A DNA stretch of 64,000 nucleotides, from the NCBI RefSeq assembly GCF_023159225.1, contig NC_063161.1, positions 118,709,958-118,773,957 of the forward strand, given 5' to 3'. Within the stretch, counting starts at the first letter, position 1, and each line of letters begins with the position of its first letter. Positions 23,561 to 36,286 of the stretch are shown here, in pieces. The DNA comes from Perognathus longimembris pacificus. Lineage: Eukaryota > Chordata > Mammalia > Rodentia > Heteromyidae. A program made the position numbers and the translations under genes. The notes under the pieces are model-generated. The model was given only the letters and a program-made list of their open reading frames with translations, did no database searches and had not been told where the DNA came from.

Positions 23561-24796
23561 TCTTAATAGCTCAAAGAATGCTGCTAGCAGCCATGTGTGA
23601 AATTGGTTTCAGAGGCCCAGCACCAGAAACAGCAAGGCTGTGAAGCCAATGGTGTAGTAAACCATGATTTAGCACCCTCACTGTCCCTGCTTATTACAAA
23701 GTGGGCTTTAGAAATAGATGCCTGGGGTGCACCTCAGCAATCTTGAGATTCTCTGTGGCCAACATCCATTTTAATATATTCCTGAGACACTTCAGTGACC
23801 ATAGTGCGACTTCAGACATTAATCTATTAATGTTGCATAGTGCTAGCCTGGTTATTGCCATGCATTTAAATATGATTCCTTCATTCAATAAGATTGAATG
23901 ATACCAGAAGAAAATGAACTCTTCTTGCTACAAAACAGAAGGCGAGAGACTCAAATGCTTACATGTTGGAAACACAGAGTCAGTTTTATAAATTCTACAA
24001 GTATGTGCTTCAACTTTTCAAGCACAGAGAGCCAGAGAGGGATCATCAGAATCATAAATATCATATTATATTTAATATACTAGCAAACATTTAATAAATG
24101 GTTTGACTAATGGTTCCTGGACATTGCCATTTAACTTACAAATGATAGAAGATTATATTACTCCCCATATATACAATACTGAATGAAATTTTTCAGTTAC
24201 AGTACACAGAATTTTGCCAGCTAAAAAACAGAATATTTCTGTTAACTTGATAGAGAGGGAGCGACAACTATTATGTTTGTCTCTAATTACCAGTATATTT
24301 CCCATCTCAGTCTAAGTAGATGTATTGTTTACATAGAATGATGACAAATTATCCTTTAGAAAGCCAAAGTCTTACAATGATTTAAAATTAGGAAGTTATC
24401 CTACAACCTACTCTGAATAAGATGGAAGAAAAAGCTGTAGGCTGCTAGATCTGTGAAAGAAGTACACCTTTAACCAGCAAATGCATAGCAGATTGCTACA
24501 ATTATAACTATTACTATAGCTCTAACTACATCTGTAACTAAAGCAAACATGTCTGGCTCTATGTTGCTCTGTTCATAAAGGACATTGTGTGTGGGCAATG
24601 GTAGATTATATCTACACATACGCATACACAGATACATGTTGAATGAGTATTAAGTTAATACACAAATGGAAACCCATCAGATAAAGCTGGCTTTTCTCTA
24701 ACATTAGGATGACTTTTTGTGTATAAGTATTTATTGAAATAAGTAAGAATATACACATTAGTCAAAAGTACAGAATACAGTGTAATTTAGTTGCTC

Positions 24797-24872
24797 TTCT
24801 TTTTCTTCTTCTCCACCTCCCCTTCCCCTCCCCCTCCTTTCCCTCCTCCCACTCCTCTTCTTCCTTCTTCAG
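24797..24872 (+). repeat. Polypyrimidine (C/T) tract
   Basis: About 75 bases of almost only C and T (cttctt and ccccctcc units). Confidence 0.85.
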
Positions 24873-24989
24873 GTCTCATTCTTGTTCAGTTTACTTTTAC
24901 TTTTCAGAAGTTATTTTGGGATCTGACATTGCTCTGGTTGCAGATAATTGTGTTCCAAGCAGAAAGCCTCTGTTTCAAGAATTAAAAAA

Positions 24990-25080
24990 AAGTATATTTT
25001 TGACAGTACTGGGCTTTGAACTTAAGGATTGCATTTGTTAGGCAAGTGCGCTACCACTGACGTCATGCCTCCAGACCTTA
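24990..25080 (-). repeat. tRNA-like SINE fragment, antisense
   Basis: 'gtactgggctttgaactt' and 'ggcaagtgcgctaccactga' are inverted B and A boxes. Confidence 0.65.
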
Positions 25081-25359
25081 GTACTTTCATTCATTTAAAA
25101 AAAAACCCTAAAAACATAATTTACCAATATATGTGTGTGTTTAATACTTTGAAAAACAGTAAATACTTGTAAGCAAACAACAGGACAAAACAGTTTTGCA
25201 TGATGGTTTTCTGTACCAACTTAATTTCTCTTCCAGGGTAAGAGAACAATGTCTTCCTAATGGAAATCGCAACAATTAAACCAAGCAAACACTTGGTTAT
25301 TAGGAAATTGACTTACAGATGTGTTCAAGTGTAGCAGCCTAAGTTAGAATCCTAGGCAT

Positions 25360-25530
25360 TTTTAATTTTAATTTTTACTGTAAAGGTGATGTACAGAAGG
25401 GTTAGAGTTACATAGGTCAAGTATTGAATATAATTCTTTTTGATCAGTATCACCTCCTCCCTCAATTTCTCCCAGTTTTTTTCTCCCAACCTACTCTCCT
25501 TGCATGTTGTGTAGTTCATTTCCAATAGTT
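25360..25530 (-). mobile_element. L1 3' end, antisense
   Basis: Starts with a T-rich tail, then 'gtaaaggtgatgtacagaagggtt', 'tttttgatcagtatcacctcctccctc', a C/T-rich tract and 'ttgtgtagttcat'. Confidence 0.75.
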
Positions 25531-25569
25531 AGACACTTTTATGGTTAGAAGTATATTAGAAATGATGTA

Positions 25570-25655
25570 ATCCACGTTTTTCACGGTGGATATGAGTAAA
25601 CTGAGGCATGTCAGTGACAAGGTCAAGAGAAAGGAATAAATCCTGATATCTAGCC
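25570..25655 (+). repeat. MIR-like fragment
   Basis: 'atgagtaaactgaggcatg', 'tgacaaggtcaagaga', 'ggaataaatcctgatatct' fits a worn MIR core. Confidence 0.5.
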
Positions 25656-25959
25656 TGCACCTTGCTAAAAACTTTTGCTAACAGCATTATCCACACACAT
25701 TTTGGGAAATGTTTTTGAATAGTGCCCACAGAAAAATAATCAAAGAAATACTGAAAACTCACAGAACATTGAACTTTGTGACAAGTCTTATGTTAAACAC
25801 TAAAGAATGAAGCTGAGGGTCATCAGCTTCTGTGTTCCAGAGCTTTCATTTCTTGCTTGCTTCTCTCGATTTCCTTTAATATCAGACTCTACTATTTGAA
25901 TTTCTCTATGGTGTGTGCGTGTGTATGTGTGTACACCCATGTGCATGTATGTGGGGAGG

Positions 25960-26140
25960 GGAGGACTGTGGTTGACATTCTACCACTTGAGCCATACCTT
26001 CACTTCTGTCATTTTGCTTGTTAATTGGAGATAATAGTCTCACAGACTTTTCTGCCTGGGCTGACTTTGAGCCACAATCCCCAGATCTCAGCCTCCTGAG
26101 TTTCTATGTTTACAAGTGTGATCCACCAGCACCCAGCTTC
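25960..26140 (-). repeat. B1-ID composite SINE, antisense
   Basis: Inverted right monomer (ctaccacttgagccat), linker (gttaattggagataa), then inverted B1 part (cccagatctcagcctcctga, to cagcacccagctt). Confidence 0.85.
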
Positions 26141-26859
26141 TATACTATTTTTTTACACTTTCTGGAGGTACACTTTACTAAGCAATCTTTTTCTTTTTTA
26201 TTATTGGTAGCAGCCTGTCCCTTTGATGAAGTCGAGACTCCCTCACCCACCTACTCTGTTCGAATTCTGCTTGTGTCATTCAACTCCAGAGAACACAGCT
26301 GCCCAAAGACTGCTCAGGGCCTGATTATTGTTTACTTCATGAGGAGGGTGCTTGGCACTCAGCATCCAGAACTTGGATTAGGCTAGATTAAGGCAAGATG
26401 TGGCAGGTTAATTATCTTTTGGCTTTAGACATTTTGGATGAATTTAGAGTTGGCATAAAAAGACACATGAATAAGCAGAAATATAATCATCTTTTTCCCG
26501 CACATGGGTCAGATTTATTTTTGTCCTCTTCCATTCCTTCATTTATCTGCAGCTTCTGTGTGTATTTCCCACTCTAGAGAACCTGAGTGTGTACACAAAC
26601 AAGAGTGAAAGTTGACAGCCACGATGAATTAGATGCTCAGCTACATGCCCTAGCCTGCCTCCTGTTCATTATGGCATTGGATGAATATTCACTGAAACAG
26701 ATTACTTGGGCACTGAGACTATAAGTGCTTGTTGATCTTTGTCTTGGCCCTTAGGAAGGACACAATCTATTTCTGAGAATAGCTGTTTAAGCAAGTCAAT
26801 ACATGGCATGGCTAACAAGTGCTAAAGTGCTAACCCAACAGTGGTATCAAGACCTAGCC

Positions 26860-27210
26860 ATGTGCTCAAAACCCATGGGAACCACAGGAGATGATTCTAC
26901 CTGAAGATGAGAAAAGTTCCGTTGGAAGATGGCATGAAAGCTGCATCTTAAATCAGGAGGGCTCAAGTCAAAGAAAAGCAAAGTGTGAGGAAGATGAGGA
27001 GGAAGGGAATTTAGGCCATAGCCAGCTCATGTACAGACTGTCAGAGGTTTTTGCAATGCCTTTTATGACTGAGAAACAGTACCGAGTTATAAGCTAGCCA
27101 AAGTATCTATGATCAGGAGCAGCAGGAACAGATGCAGGACATTGATTTGAAGTCAGGTTAAAATGAATCTTGTATGCCATTCTAATAATTTGGACTTTGT
27201 TTTGTACCCA
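26860..27210 (+). repeat. Ancient interspersed repeat (family not named)
   Basis: 'gaagatggcatgaaagctgcatcttaaa' and 'tctaataatttggactttgttttgta' resemble the same old repeat class as 19080-19400. Confidence 0.35.
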
Positions 27211-27739
27211 GTGGTTCTTAACCTTTTTTTCTTTTTTGGAAAACCCGATGAAAGCTCTGAATCCTATTTCCAAAAGTATAATAATAACACACATATGACC
27301 AAATTGTTGCAGAGTTTCTGGGAATCCATAGCCCACCTGGAATCCATTACCAGATCCCACCTGCTATGTAGATAGTGGTTGCACAGAAAGTCTCTCAGCA
27401 AGAGTGAACAGTTCAGCTGTATATTCCAGCAAGATGACTGCAGCTGTATAGAAGACAGGCGCATGGCAAGAGAGGCTGTAGATCAATATCAGATAGGAAA
27501 TCTATTGCAAAAAAATAAATGAAAAATATTGAGCACAAAGTAGGAAACGAATGAAGGCTATGATGTTGGAAGGGTAGAAATGGAAGTGAAATGCATTTCA
27601 GAAATAGAAGCAATAAAACTTGGTGTCTGATTCAATGTAGACTATATTGAGCAATCAGACTTGTTATTGGAGAGATCTTTATCTTCTCCCAGTGAATTAT
27701 AAATCCTCAAAAGAGTTTTACAGGCCAAGAGAAGTAAGC

Positions 27740-27995
27740 AAAGCTGGGCACTGATGGTCCATGCCTGTATTCCTAGCTACACAGGAGGCTGAGATCTGAG
27801 GATCGTGGTTAGAAGCCAACCTAGGCAGAAATGTCCACAAAACTTTTATCTCCAATTAACCACCAAAAAAGCCAGAAAGGGAGCTGTGGCTCAAGTAGTT
27901 GTGCTCTAGTCTTGAGCAAAAAAGCTAAAAGATAGCACCTAGGCCATGAGTTCAAGTCCCAGGACTGCCACATACATACAGAAAAACAAAAACAA
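27740..27995 (+). repeat. B1-ID composite SINE
   Basis: Near full length: 'gctgggcactgatggtcc', 'gaggctgagatctgaggatc', linker 'caattaaccacc', right monomer 'gctgtggctcaagtagttg' to 'gagttcaagtcccagg', then an A-rich end. Confidence 0.9.
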
Positions 27996-28402
27996 AAACT
28001 GAACTCATATGAATTACAAATGAAGTGTTTGGGACTCTGGGCATATCTTTAAAGCATTTCCTTATTTACTAAATATTTATCAAAATCTTTTAGATTTTCT
28101 TCAAAATGACATAATAATATTTCACTTATAACTGTAGGTAATTTCAGAAATAGAAAACATAACCTCTGATCTCAAAAGATTTAAAGTTTAATTGAGAAGA
28201 TACTTATTGGGTAGAATTCTAACTTTAAAGAATGACCAAGTCTTGTTTTTAATGTATTCTGTACTAATTTATTGATGTTCTAAGATTCTTGATATGATTT
28301 CAGGCTAAGTAGAATTATTACAATACTGAGTTTATCATTATGCAATTTTCTGACAAAAGAAGATCCAATGGGAACAAAAGTAGAAATAGGAATGTAGAAA
28401 AG

Positions 28403-28549
28403 CACCGGGGGGAGGAGGGAAAGGGGGGAGGGAGGGGGGCATGAGGGACAAGGCAACAAACAGTACAAGAAATGTATCCAATGCCCAACGTATGATACTG
28501 TAACCTCTCTGTACGTCAGTTTGATAATAAAAATTTGAGAAAAAAAAAA
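28403..28549 (+). mobile_element. 147-bp 5'-truncated L1 with TSD and poly(A)
   Basis: Begins in the G-rich part of the L1 3' UTR and runs to 'gtacgtcagtttgataataaaa' and an A tail. It is flanked by perfect 13-bp direct repeats gaatgtagaaaag at 28390-28402 and 28550-28562. A complete retrotransposition event. Confidence 0.9.
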
Positions 28550-29806
28550 GAATGTAGAAAAGAAAAAAGCATAATATGTAGCTAAGAATTGTATTTCAGA
28601 TTTTGATTCCAAACATTCATCTCATAATACCTGAATAGTACTTGAGAAAGCATGTGTATCAGAATAAAAACTAAATTATATCTGGAATCCCATGGAATCC
28701 CAGATATAATTTCCATTTCACCAATTTTTTCTGTTGATTGAACCGAAGAAGAAAATGTTCTGGAAAAGTTCTGTTAGAACCTAGCACTTACTTGACAATG
28801 ACATGAAGTTAACTCATCATTTCTTCCAGCGTCTTTATTATCATTTATAACTGGAGCTTTTTGTCCACTAAATCCAAAGCCATATTAATTCCTAAACTTT
28901 CCAGTTTCCTTAACAAATCACAAAATGAGACTGTCTTCATCAGGATTTTTTTCCCCCTCTATGACTCCAACATATGCTTTCCAGAGCCTCAGATGTTTCC
29001 TTAATTCTACAGATGTTTTGTAAATTCATTTCACTAAAATTTGCCAATGCTGCAGAAAATATCTGTGGCTGATTGGACTCAAAGTTTGGACAGAACTCCA
29101 GTTAGATTAGATGGAAATGGAAACTGAAACTTCTCACTGGCTCACCAGGAACTAAGGAATTCACAAAAAGATCAGGGGAAGGAATTTTGTTGGAGGGGGA
29201 GTTTCAAGCATGCCTGTTTTGGGGAGTGGAGGGGTGTGGAGGCCCTGGGAGGTGACTCTTCTCTGTTTTTCTTGGTGTTGGTCCTACATTTTGTTTTCCA
29301 CTAGAGACTACTTTTCCTTTTTAAGTATGGGGAAGAATCAACAGCAGCAGCAACAACCAAAAAGAGAAGCTTCATTTATTAAGCTTCAGGTAAAATCGCT
29401 AATAATTCACACCTGAAGTAGAACAAGTCAAAGCATCAAAATATCCCTACAGTTCAGGGTCCAAGAGGTGATGCCTGATATTACAAATATGGAAATACTG
29501 AGAGGGTTGTCAAAATGACTGCCATTCCCACAGGATGTGGTTTTGTTGTGTTGTTTCCTTTGTAAAAGAAATGAATTTACTGCCTGTAGCCTTTCTCCTC
29601 ACTGAGCAGTGTCTACATTCAGTAGACTGTTATTGTTATTATAAAGCAAATAATTGTAGTGGAAAAGAAAACAAAACTGACAGGCCATGTCTAGTGAAAA
29701 ATCTCTTCATGTTCTCTCTAGTCATATGTGCATATTTTTACACCCTATGCTGACAGCATAGGTAAAATTGTCGCGATATCTCAAAAACAAAATAAAAACA
29801 AAAGGA

Positions 29807-29872
29807 CTGGGGGTATAGCTCCAATAGTATAAAGCTTGCCAAGCAGAAGGACTTTGGCTCAATACCAGACAG
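29807..29872 (+). repeat. ID-like SINE fragment
   Basis: 'gactgggggtatagctcc' and 'ttggctcaataccag' are A-box and B-box regions of a tRNA-like monomer. Confidence 0.65.
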
Positions 29873-30065
29873 ACAGGCAGACAGACAAACGGATGACCAC
29901 AGGACAGATGGATGGATGGACAGACTGGTGAATAGATAGATTGTTGAATGATAGATACTTAGATGATATAAAGATAGATTGATGTTAGATGTATTAATAG
30001 ATGATAGATACATAGATAGGTAGTAGATACATAGATAAATGAAATATATAGAAAAATACATGATA
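29864..30065 (+). repeat. Degenerate GACA/GATG/GATA tetranucleotide array
   Basis: Starts with (GACA)n just after the SINE fragment and changes to GATG and then GATA/ATAG units, increasingly degenerate. The minus-strand open frame across it is a product of the repeat. Confidence 0.85.
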
Positions 30066-30839
30066 GATTGATTCTATCAGTTTCATGATAGTATTTCTAC
30101 TTGCTAAGTCCATGCTTTTAAAGTAACAGAAACTATTAGACAGAATATTTAAATCAATGCCTTTCTTTGACATGAACTGACTCAAAATATTTAATGGCCA
30201 GTTGGAAATTTCTTGAATACAAATCTTTGTTCATATCAGCAATTGTTGGTTTTTCTTTAGCTGGCTGTGAAATTGTGTTCTGGCAGAGCTCTCCAAAATG
30301 CCCAGAGGTTTCTCAGCTAGATGAGCTGTAACCCAGCCTTGTCCTTGGATGGAATACAAAACAAAACAAAACAAAAATCAACTTACCATAGCTCTGAAAT
30401 AAAAATCTTATTGAAACATCTGACGTGGACCCGAGTCAGGTTTTTCTTTCCTAAAGAGTAATGAGGCTGTCTTAAATCCATCTCAAGTTATTACTCCCAG
30501 TTATTGTCCCTTGCTAAGGGACAAAATAATTTTTTAAAGAAAAGTAACAGCTTTAGTTTTTAATCACTTTGGGATGAATTTATCTACTGATAAACATTGT
30601 TTGAAAGTGAAAAGAAGGTCAAACTTAAATGTAGATACAAAGAAAAAGATGGTTTTATATAGCTATAAAACCTGGCAATTCCTTTGTACAACTACTTAAA
30701 GATAATAACAATATCTTTAAAAATAACCTAGCTCTACCAGGTATGGGTATTAATTATGTGTCTTGGCAGTTGTGTGCAGGCAAGGGGAGAGGGGTATTTG
30801 TGTCATGTGACAGGAGATAAATAATCAGTGTTAATATGC

Positions 30840-31050
30840 CAGAATGACACTAGGTACTTTACATATGTTCTCTGTGAACCTGCACAATCTCTCTAATAAG
30901 GAACGTATCAATGTTCCCTTTCTTTCAGATGAAGAAATTCTGGCTCAAAGAGATCTGGCAGCAAGCCTGAATCAAGTTTACTTATATCTGACTAGTAAAA
31001 CATTCCTGACTCCCAGGCCTGTGCTCTTTTTTCCCCTTGTACCATAATGC
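30840..31050 (+). repeat. MIR-family repeat
   Basis: 'ggtactttacatatgttctctgtg', 'cctttctttcagatgaagaaattctggctcaaag', 'gactcccaggcctgtgctc' is a typical old MIR/L2-type order. Confidence 0.65.
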
Positions 31051-31051
31051 A

Positions 31052-31195
31052 AGTTTCTCAACCTCACTGAACCTCAATTTTCTTACTGTTCAAAATCGGG
31101 GGGAAAATCCCACCTGACCTAGCTCATCATGAGGATTAAATACAAAAATCTGTAAAAAGCCTGGTATACTTCCTGACACATAGGTACTTAATTAA
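31052..31195 (+). repeat. MIR
   Basis: 'agtttctcaacctcactgaacctcaattttctta', then 'catgaggattaaatac', then 'ttcctgacacataggtacttaat' gives the MIR 3' half in order. Confidence 0.75.
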
Positions 31196-33660
31196 ACCCA
31201 GCTTTCTCCCTCACCAGTACCCTTCCAAACTTAGGTGCAATTATAGTCCCTGACAGAAATATGAACAGAGTAGGCCTAAGTGTGAGCACAGGCACTAGAG
31301 AAGGAAAAAGGGAGACAAGTACCCTTGGCCTGTATAGCGTTTACACTCTGTTACAAAATTGACTTCTCTCCTCAGTAGCAAGGGACAGGCTTCATGCAGT
31401 GGCCTCTGAAAGACCATGCGCTGTGTCACTGGCAGTTCATCATATCCCCCAGCAGTGCAGCTATGATAAGAACCAGATGATCTGAATTTCCTAAGCAAAG
31501 CCAGCAAGCAAATATCATCTGGGAAGGCGCATGCCTCAGTACCCATGCCCCATGCTCCTTCAGAAAGTACATCAAAAAGCTAATGGACTTTTACAAGAGC
31601 CCAGTTACTGCTTAATGTCTATAAGCTCTCAGGAGCAGGGAATCGCAACCCTTCCCATGTACAGTTGGCAGCAGAGCCAGTATTCCAAGTTGTTAAAAAA
31701 TAAGTCAAGGAGGCCTAAAAATGGAATCTACAGATTCCTTTCAAAAGCTTCATACATAGAGGGACAGGCTGTTTCTGTGCATAAAACTCTTCCCTTTGCC
31801 TGGGCACACCACAGGAGAAAATGGTTCTCTCATCATGTGAGTCGCCCCTCTTTTTAATTTAGAGGTGTGTGACATCCATTGTGTATATGCATAGTTCCAG
31901 ATGGCCTAAGCTAAACTGTCTGGAAAAAGAGGAAAACCAGAGATGGCAGCTACCTTCTTGCTGATCTTAACAATTGTAAGCACTACTCTGCCTCATCCTG
32001 TAACCCATTTTGTTGCTTTTGAGGATCTGTTGATAGCTGAAAAAACTCATTGCTGATACTATAACTTTAGCTGTTATACAACTTCAAATTTGCAAACACC
32101 TATCAGCCATTTCCTCAGCACCTCCTTTTCTTTTCATTTAGTTCTGTATATCTTGACCTCTTGTTACAACATTTGGAAAAAGTGTGTTACAAGAACTCTA
32201 TACATGTCTCCCTCTGAGCTTAGGTAATGCTAGAGACATTTACTGCTAATTTGTCCTTTATCCTCCAATACCATAGGGTTTTTTCATAAGCTGTCCAATG
32301 AAAGATGTTTTGGGATTAAATTGTTACATAAGAGGTTACTTAAGAGGGCAGTGTCTACTGGACAGTGAAGGGTGGGGAAATATATTGCTTCATATGATTG
32401 CACAAAGCATTTAACTATCGTGGCTGCCAATCTTGGAGCTATTCATCTGATACTTGGGTGCAATTGTCTCTGAATTAACCACAAAACTATTAGACAAATA
32501 TCATATTTTGATAAGTCAATGATGGCAAGAGGATGACATCATTCTGAGGTAGATGGATGTAGGGAAATTCCTCTAATATTCCTAAGAGGTACCTAATGAG
32601 TAGTTTCCACAAACTCTATTCCATGAATGTACTGTTTGTTGAGGTTGGAGCCTCTTAATTGGCCTAGAAGACTGGATTGAGTGTTGGAAGCTGATTGCTG
32701 AGTTTTCCCAATAATAAGGCACTTGATTTAAGAGTCTTCATCAAACACTACCTTTAAAGCTCAGTAGGTGTGACACCAAAGATACAGAAATGACTAGGTT
32801 GAGTACCTGGAGACATATTCAGTCCTAATGGGATTGCAAAACCAAGGGTCATCTTTCTTTTCTTGAAATTTACTGTTTTCTGAAGTGCTAGCTCAAAATA
32901 TTTGCTAATTGTCCATTTTTACCCATCCAATAACTATAAAGTAAAATAATTGATATGATAAGAAGAAAATGATTCACAGTAGCCTTTTCCTTTAGACTCA
33001 ATATCAGTTACATTCTTAACTTTTTATGATAACTTTCCTACTGGTGAAACATTAGCTTACATAAAGATTTTAGTAGTTGTTTAGTTCTCCATCATCAATT
33101 TGAATGAAAAGCATCATCTCCCCTGAAACTGTACTAAAACTTACCAGCTGTGAGAGCAAGAATAATCTCTTGATCACTAAGGTCCATGATCTTGTTTTTG
33201 AAACATTGAAATGTAAAATATTGTATTTATGTTATAGAAATCAAACAGAAGAAACAAATTGTCTAGATATATAGAAAGGGTGGCACTTTGCTTTCAGAAG
33301 CAATGAATATGAGTTTTAGACAGTCTATTTCCTATTTTTTTAAGTCTCAGTTTTTCATAACAGATGCATTTCCAAGTTTACACTTAAGAAAAATACCTCT
33401 ATAAAGTCAAAAGGACCCCTGCTTGAAAAGTAAGAGAGAAGTAAACAAGAGCCAGACACTAAAGTTGTTTATATGAAAGACTGTCTTAAAGGCTGTCTTA
33501 AATAAGCAAATATTCTAGGATTTAAATTATCTGAAAGGCATTGCTCAATTGTTGTTTCTGGTTGTAGATATAAAACTTGGGCCTAGTTAATAAGAAGGAA
33601 AAAGCACTTTACATGGATTCAGTGTATTATGTTTAATCCACTTAAAGAAAACAGAATTTG

Positions 33661-33866
33661 GGGCAAGGAATATGGCCTAGTGGTAAAGTGCTCACCTTGT
33701 ATACATGAAGCCCTGGGTTCGATTCTTCAGCACCACATATATAGAAAAAGCCGGAAGTAGCACTGTGGCTCAAGTGGTAGAGTGCTAGCCTTGAGCAAAA
33801 AGAAGCCAGGGACAATGCTCAGGCCCCGAGTTCAAGCCCCAGGACTGGCAATACAAAACAAAACAA
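33661..33866 (+). repeat. Full-length ID-dimer SINE with TSD
   Basis: Both tRNA-like monomers are present: 'gcaaggaatatggcctagtgg' to 'ggttcgattcttcagcacca', then 'gctgtggctcaagtggtag' to 'gagttcaagccccagg'. Flanked by a 17-bp duplication with one mismatch (33644-33660 and 33867-33883). Confidence 0.95.
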
Positions 33867-35011
33867 AAAGAAAACGGAATTTGTTCCTTTTTGACAAATG
33901 GCCTATGGCCTCATTTGTGAGTTTCTTTGTGATCACTTTCAGAGGAACGTGAACAGTGACTGTATCAATGTGTGCTGGAATTGTGATGATGAAATAAAAT
34001 GTTTAGTCAGTCAAACATCACCTTAGAGGCTGGAGTGCCTCTTTGGAGAGGGTATATGAAAAATATCAAGCAACTTCAGCACAGAACGTGAAACTATTTG
34101 CCCGTGTATACTATCTTACCCAGAGAGCAATTAGAGAGAAACTCCATCAAGGATTTGGGGGCTCTTATCCCACATAGAAATGTCATTCTCCTGGGAATGT
34201 TACATATGGGATTTCTTGTAGATAAAATAATTGGATAGAATTGCATCATACTCACTTTAATTTCTATGTAAACCTTCCCTTTGTGATGTTGTTTTCATCC
34301 TGGTCATATTGAATTTGGATAAAATAAGGAAAATTGCATCATATTAATATAAGTGTGTCACACAGGCAAGAACCTTGTCCAGAGGATACTACAAGCCTCT
34401 CAGTAGTGTCATCTTCCAATCACACAGAGAAAACACCAAGGCTGTCTGTCAGAAGAGGTGCAGGTGCCTGCAAACTAGATTGGCAACTGGAAGAGACTTG
34501 CTATGTGCCCAGAAATGGCAAGTCTTTTCTCTCTCACTAATTAATCTCTTACATTACCTTTAACATAAGCACCCCATCTTGCAGCAATTAGAGATTGGTT
34601 TATTAACCCTCAAAACTAGATCTGGCACTCAATAAGTCTCTAGGAAGGACAGAGAGAGTTTGGGGTTAGCAAAGTGGTTGGCCTGTGCTGTGCCGTATTT
34701 TATAGGAAAATGACACTGCTGGCAGGTCACCCCTCAAGGAAGATACAACGAGACAGGTGGCTATAAGGCACTACTGTGGAGTAGTCAGGAATTTCTGGGA
34801 AATGACACCTTAACCGTATCCTGACTCAACATATTTAACACAAAAAAGAACCTAAGTATATTGCCACAATACTTATTAATAGCATTATTAATACAAGATA
34901 AATAAGGTTAATGTTAGATAATTCTTATATACTTCTGTGTGCTCTCTTCAATAAATGTATTTATTTTGTGGAAGTAAAATATAGGTAATAGAAAGTTTAC
35001 TATTTTAACCA

Positions 35012-35253
35012 GTATTTTCTGTGCTGATACTGAGAGGCTTGAACTCAGGGCCAGAGTACTGTCCTTTAACTGTTTTTTGCTCAAGGCTAAAAACTTTAGC
35101 ACATGAGTTGTAGCTCCACTTCCAGCTTTTTGGTGGTTAACTGGAGATAAAAGTCTCACAGACATTCCTGCTCAGACTAGCTTTGAACCATGATCCTCGG
35201 ATCTGAGCCCTCCAAGAAGCTAGGATTACAGGTGTGAGCACCAACACTCAGCC
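35012..35253 (-). repeat. B1-ID composite SINE, antisense, with TSD
   Basis: Inverted right monomer, linker 'ggttaactggagata' and inverted B1 part ending 'gtgtgagcaccaacactcag'. Flanked by attttaacca at 35002-35011 and 35254-35263. Confidence 0.9.
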
Positions 35254-35584
35254 ATTTTAACCATTTATAAAGGTGTAGTTGAATGGCACTAAGAGCATTG
35301 ATGTTGTTTTCCCATATCTACCATCAGAATGTTTCATTTTCCCATTACACACTAGCTCCTCATGCTGCCCCCACCAATCCCTGGCACCCTTCCTATGGGT
35401 ACAATCATATAGTATATGTGCTTTCCTCTGTAGCACATCGTGTTCAGGTTTAACCATGTTATAGCATGGATCAGAATTTCTTTTCTTTTTAAGGTTGAGT
35501 AATGTGTTAATGCATGTACCTGCTACATTTTTATTAATATGTTCATCTACTCATGACTATTTGTGCTTTTTCAAGCATGGGTTG

Positions 35585-35745
35585 TGCTTTTCCTATGTTA
35601 ATTCTTACTGTAATCTTCACAATGATTCACTGGGGTCATTAGCTTTACTATCTAACCCCACTTTATAGGAAGAAAGTTAACATAAAGGAATTATATGAAT
35701 GTCCAAGTTTCTACAGTGAGGAGGCTCTAGAGCAATTATCTACCC
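35585..35745 (+). repeat. MIR-like fragment
   Basis: 'taatcttcacaatgattcactggggt', 'ccccactttataggaagaaag' and 'gtgaggaggctctagagc' suggest a MIR-family remnant. Confidence 0.5.
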
Positions 35746-36286
35746 CTGGCTCACTCAAGGCTGGGTAGATTCACAGTGCCTCTTTATAACCACGTGCAAT
35801 CCCTCCTTTCAAATAATTTAGGAATCTAAATAAAGGATATATCCATCACAAATCCACTTAGAAAACCCTCAGAGACAAGGTTTCTAATGGAATTTGTACA
35901 CATCTTAAAAAGTTCCAAAGATCATTCATTTGAACAACTGTTCCCCCTAGCAGTTGATTTATACAGGATCCCAATACTACAACTAGTTAGTGCATTACTC
36001 TGGTACTAGTCTGGGATCAAGTTCATCTAGATAATTCTCCTATAATAGGATATATGTATTGGGACATGATAATATGTTCCATTTTCCCATAGTACTGTTT
36101 CTCCTCTCCAGTCATTGCCCAGGTTCCTCCTACTGACTTGTATTATTAAATTGAAAAGAATCTGATACAGATTTTCATTTCCAGCAAGGCCAGTGTGGAC
36201 AGATATACAAGCCATCCCTGATTAGTCTACATGGTTTCTGGGCTCAGTGAGGACATGGTACTGACGGGCTTCTCGTTTTCTTGTAG

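Larger units (their letters stand above)
6822..36286 (+). other. ADAMTSL1: ADAMTSL1 intron 1
   Basis: A 29,465-base intron with donor gtaaat and acceptor ttgtag. It contains SINEs, L1 3' ends, MIRs and microsatellites listed separately. Nothing recognisable is seen in 6950-8790, 8930-10130, 10805-13610, 14420-14890, 15810-17080, 17433-18640, 21010-21800, 21960-22740, 23560-24795, 26140-26860, 27210-27740, 28563-29806, 31200-33640, 33884-35000 and 35750-36286. These stretches are AT-rich with only short chance open frames. Confidence 0.9.

Noticed and set aside
33661..33866. tRNA-like A and B boxes, possible tRNA gene
   Set aside because: The boxes belong to an ID-dimer SINE with an A tail and target-site duplication; no cloverleaf tRNA is formed.
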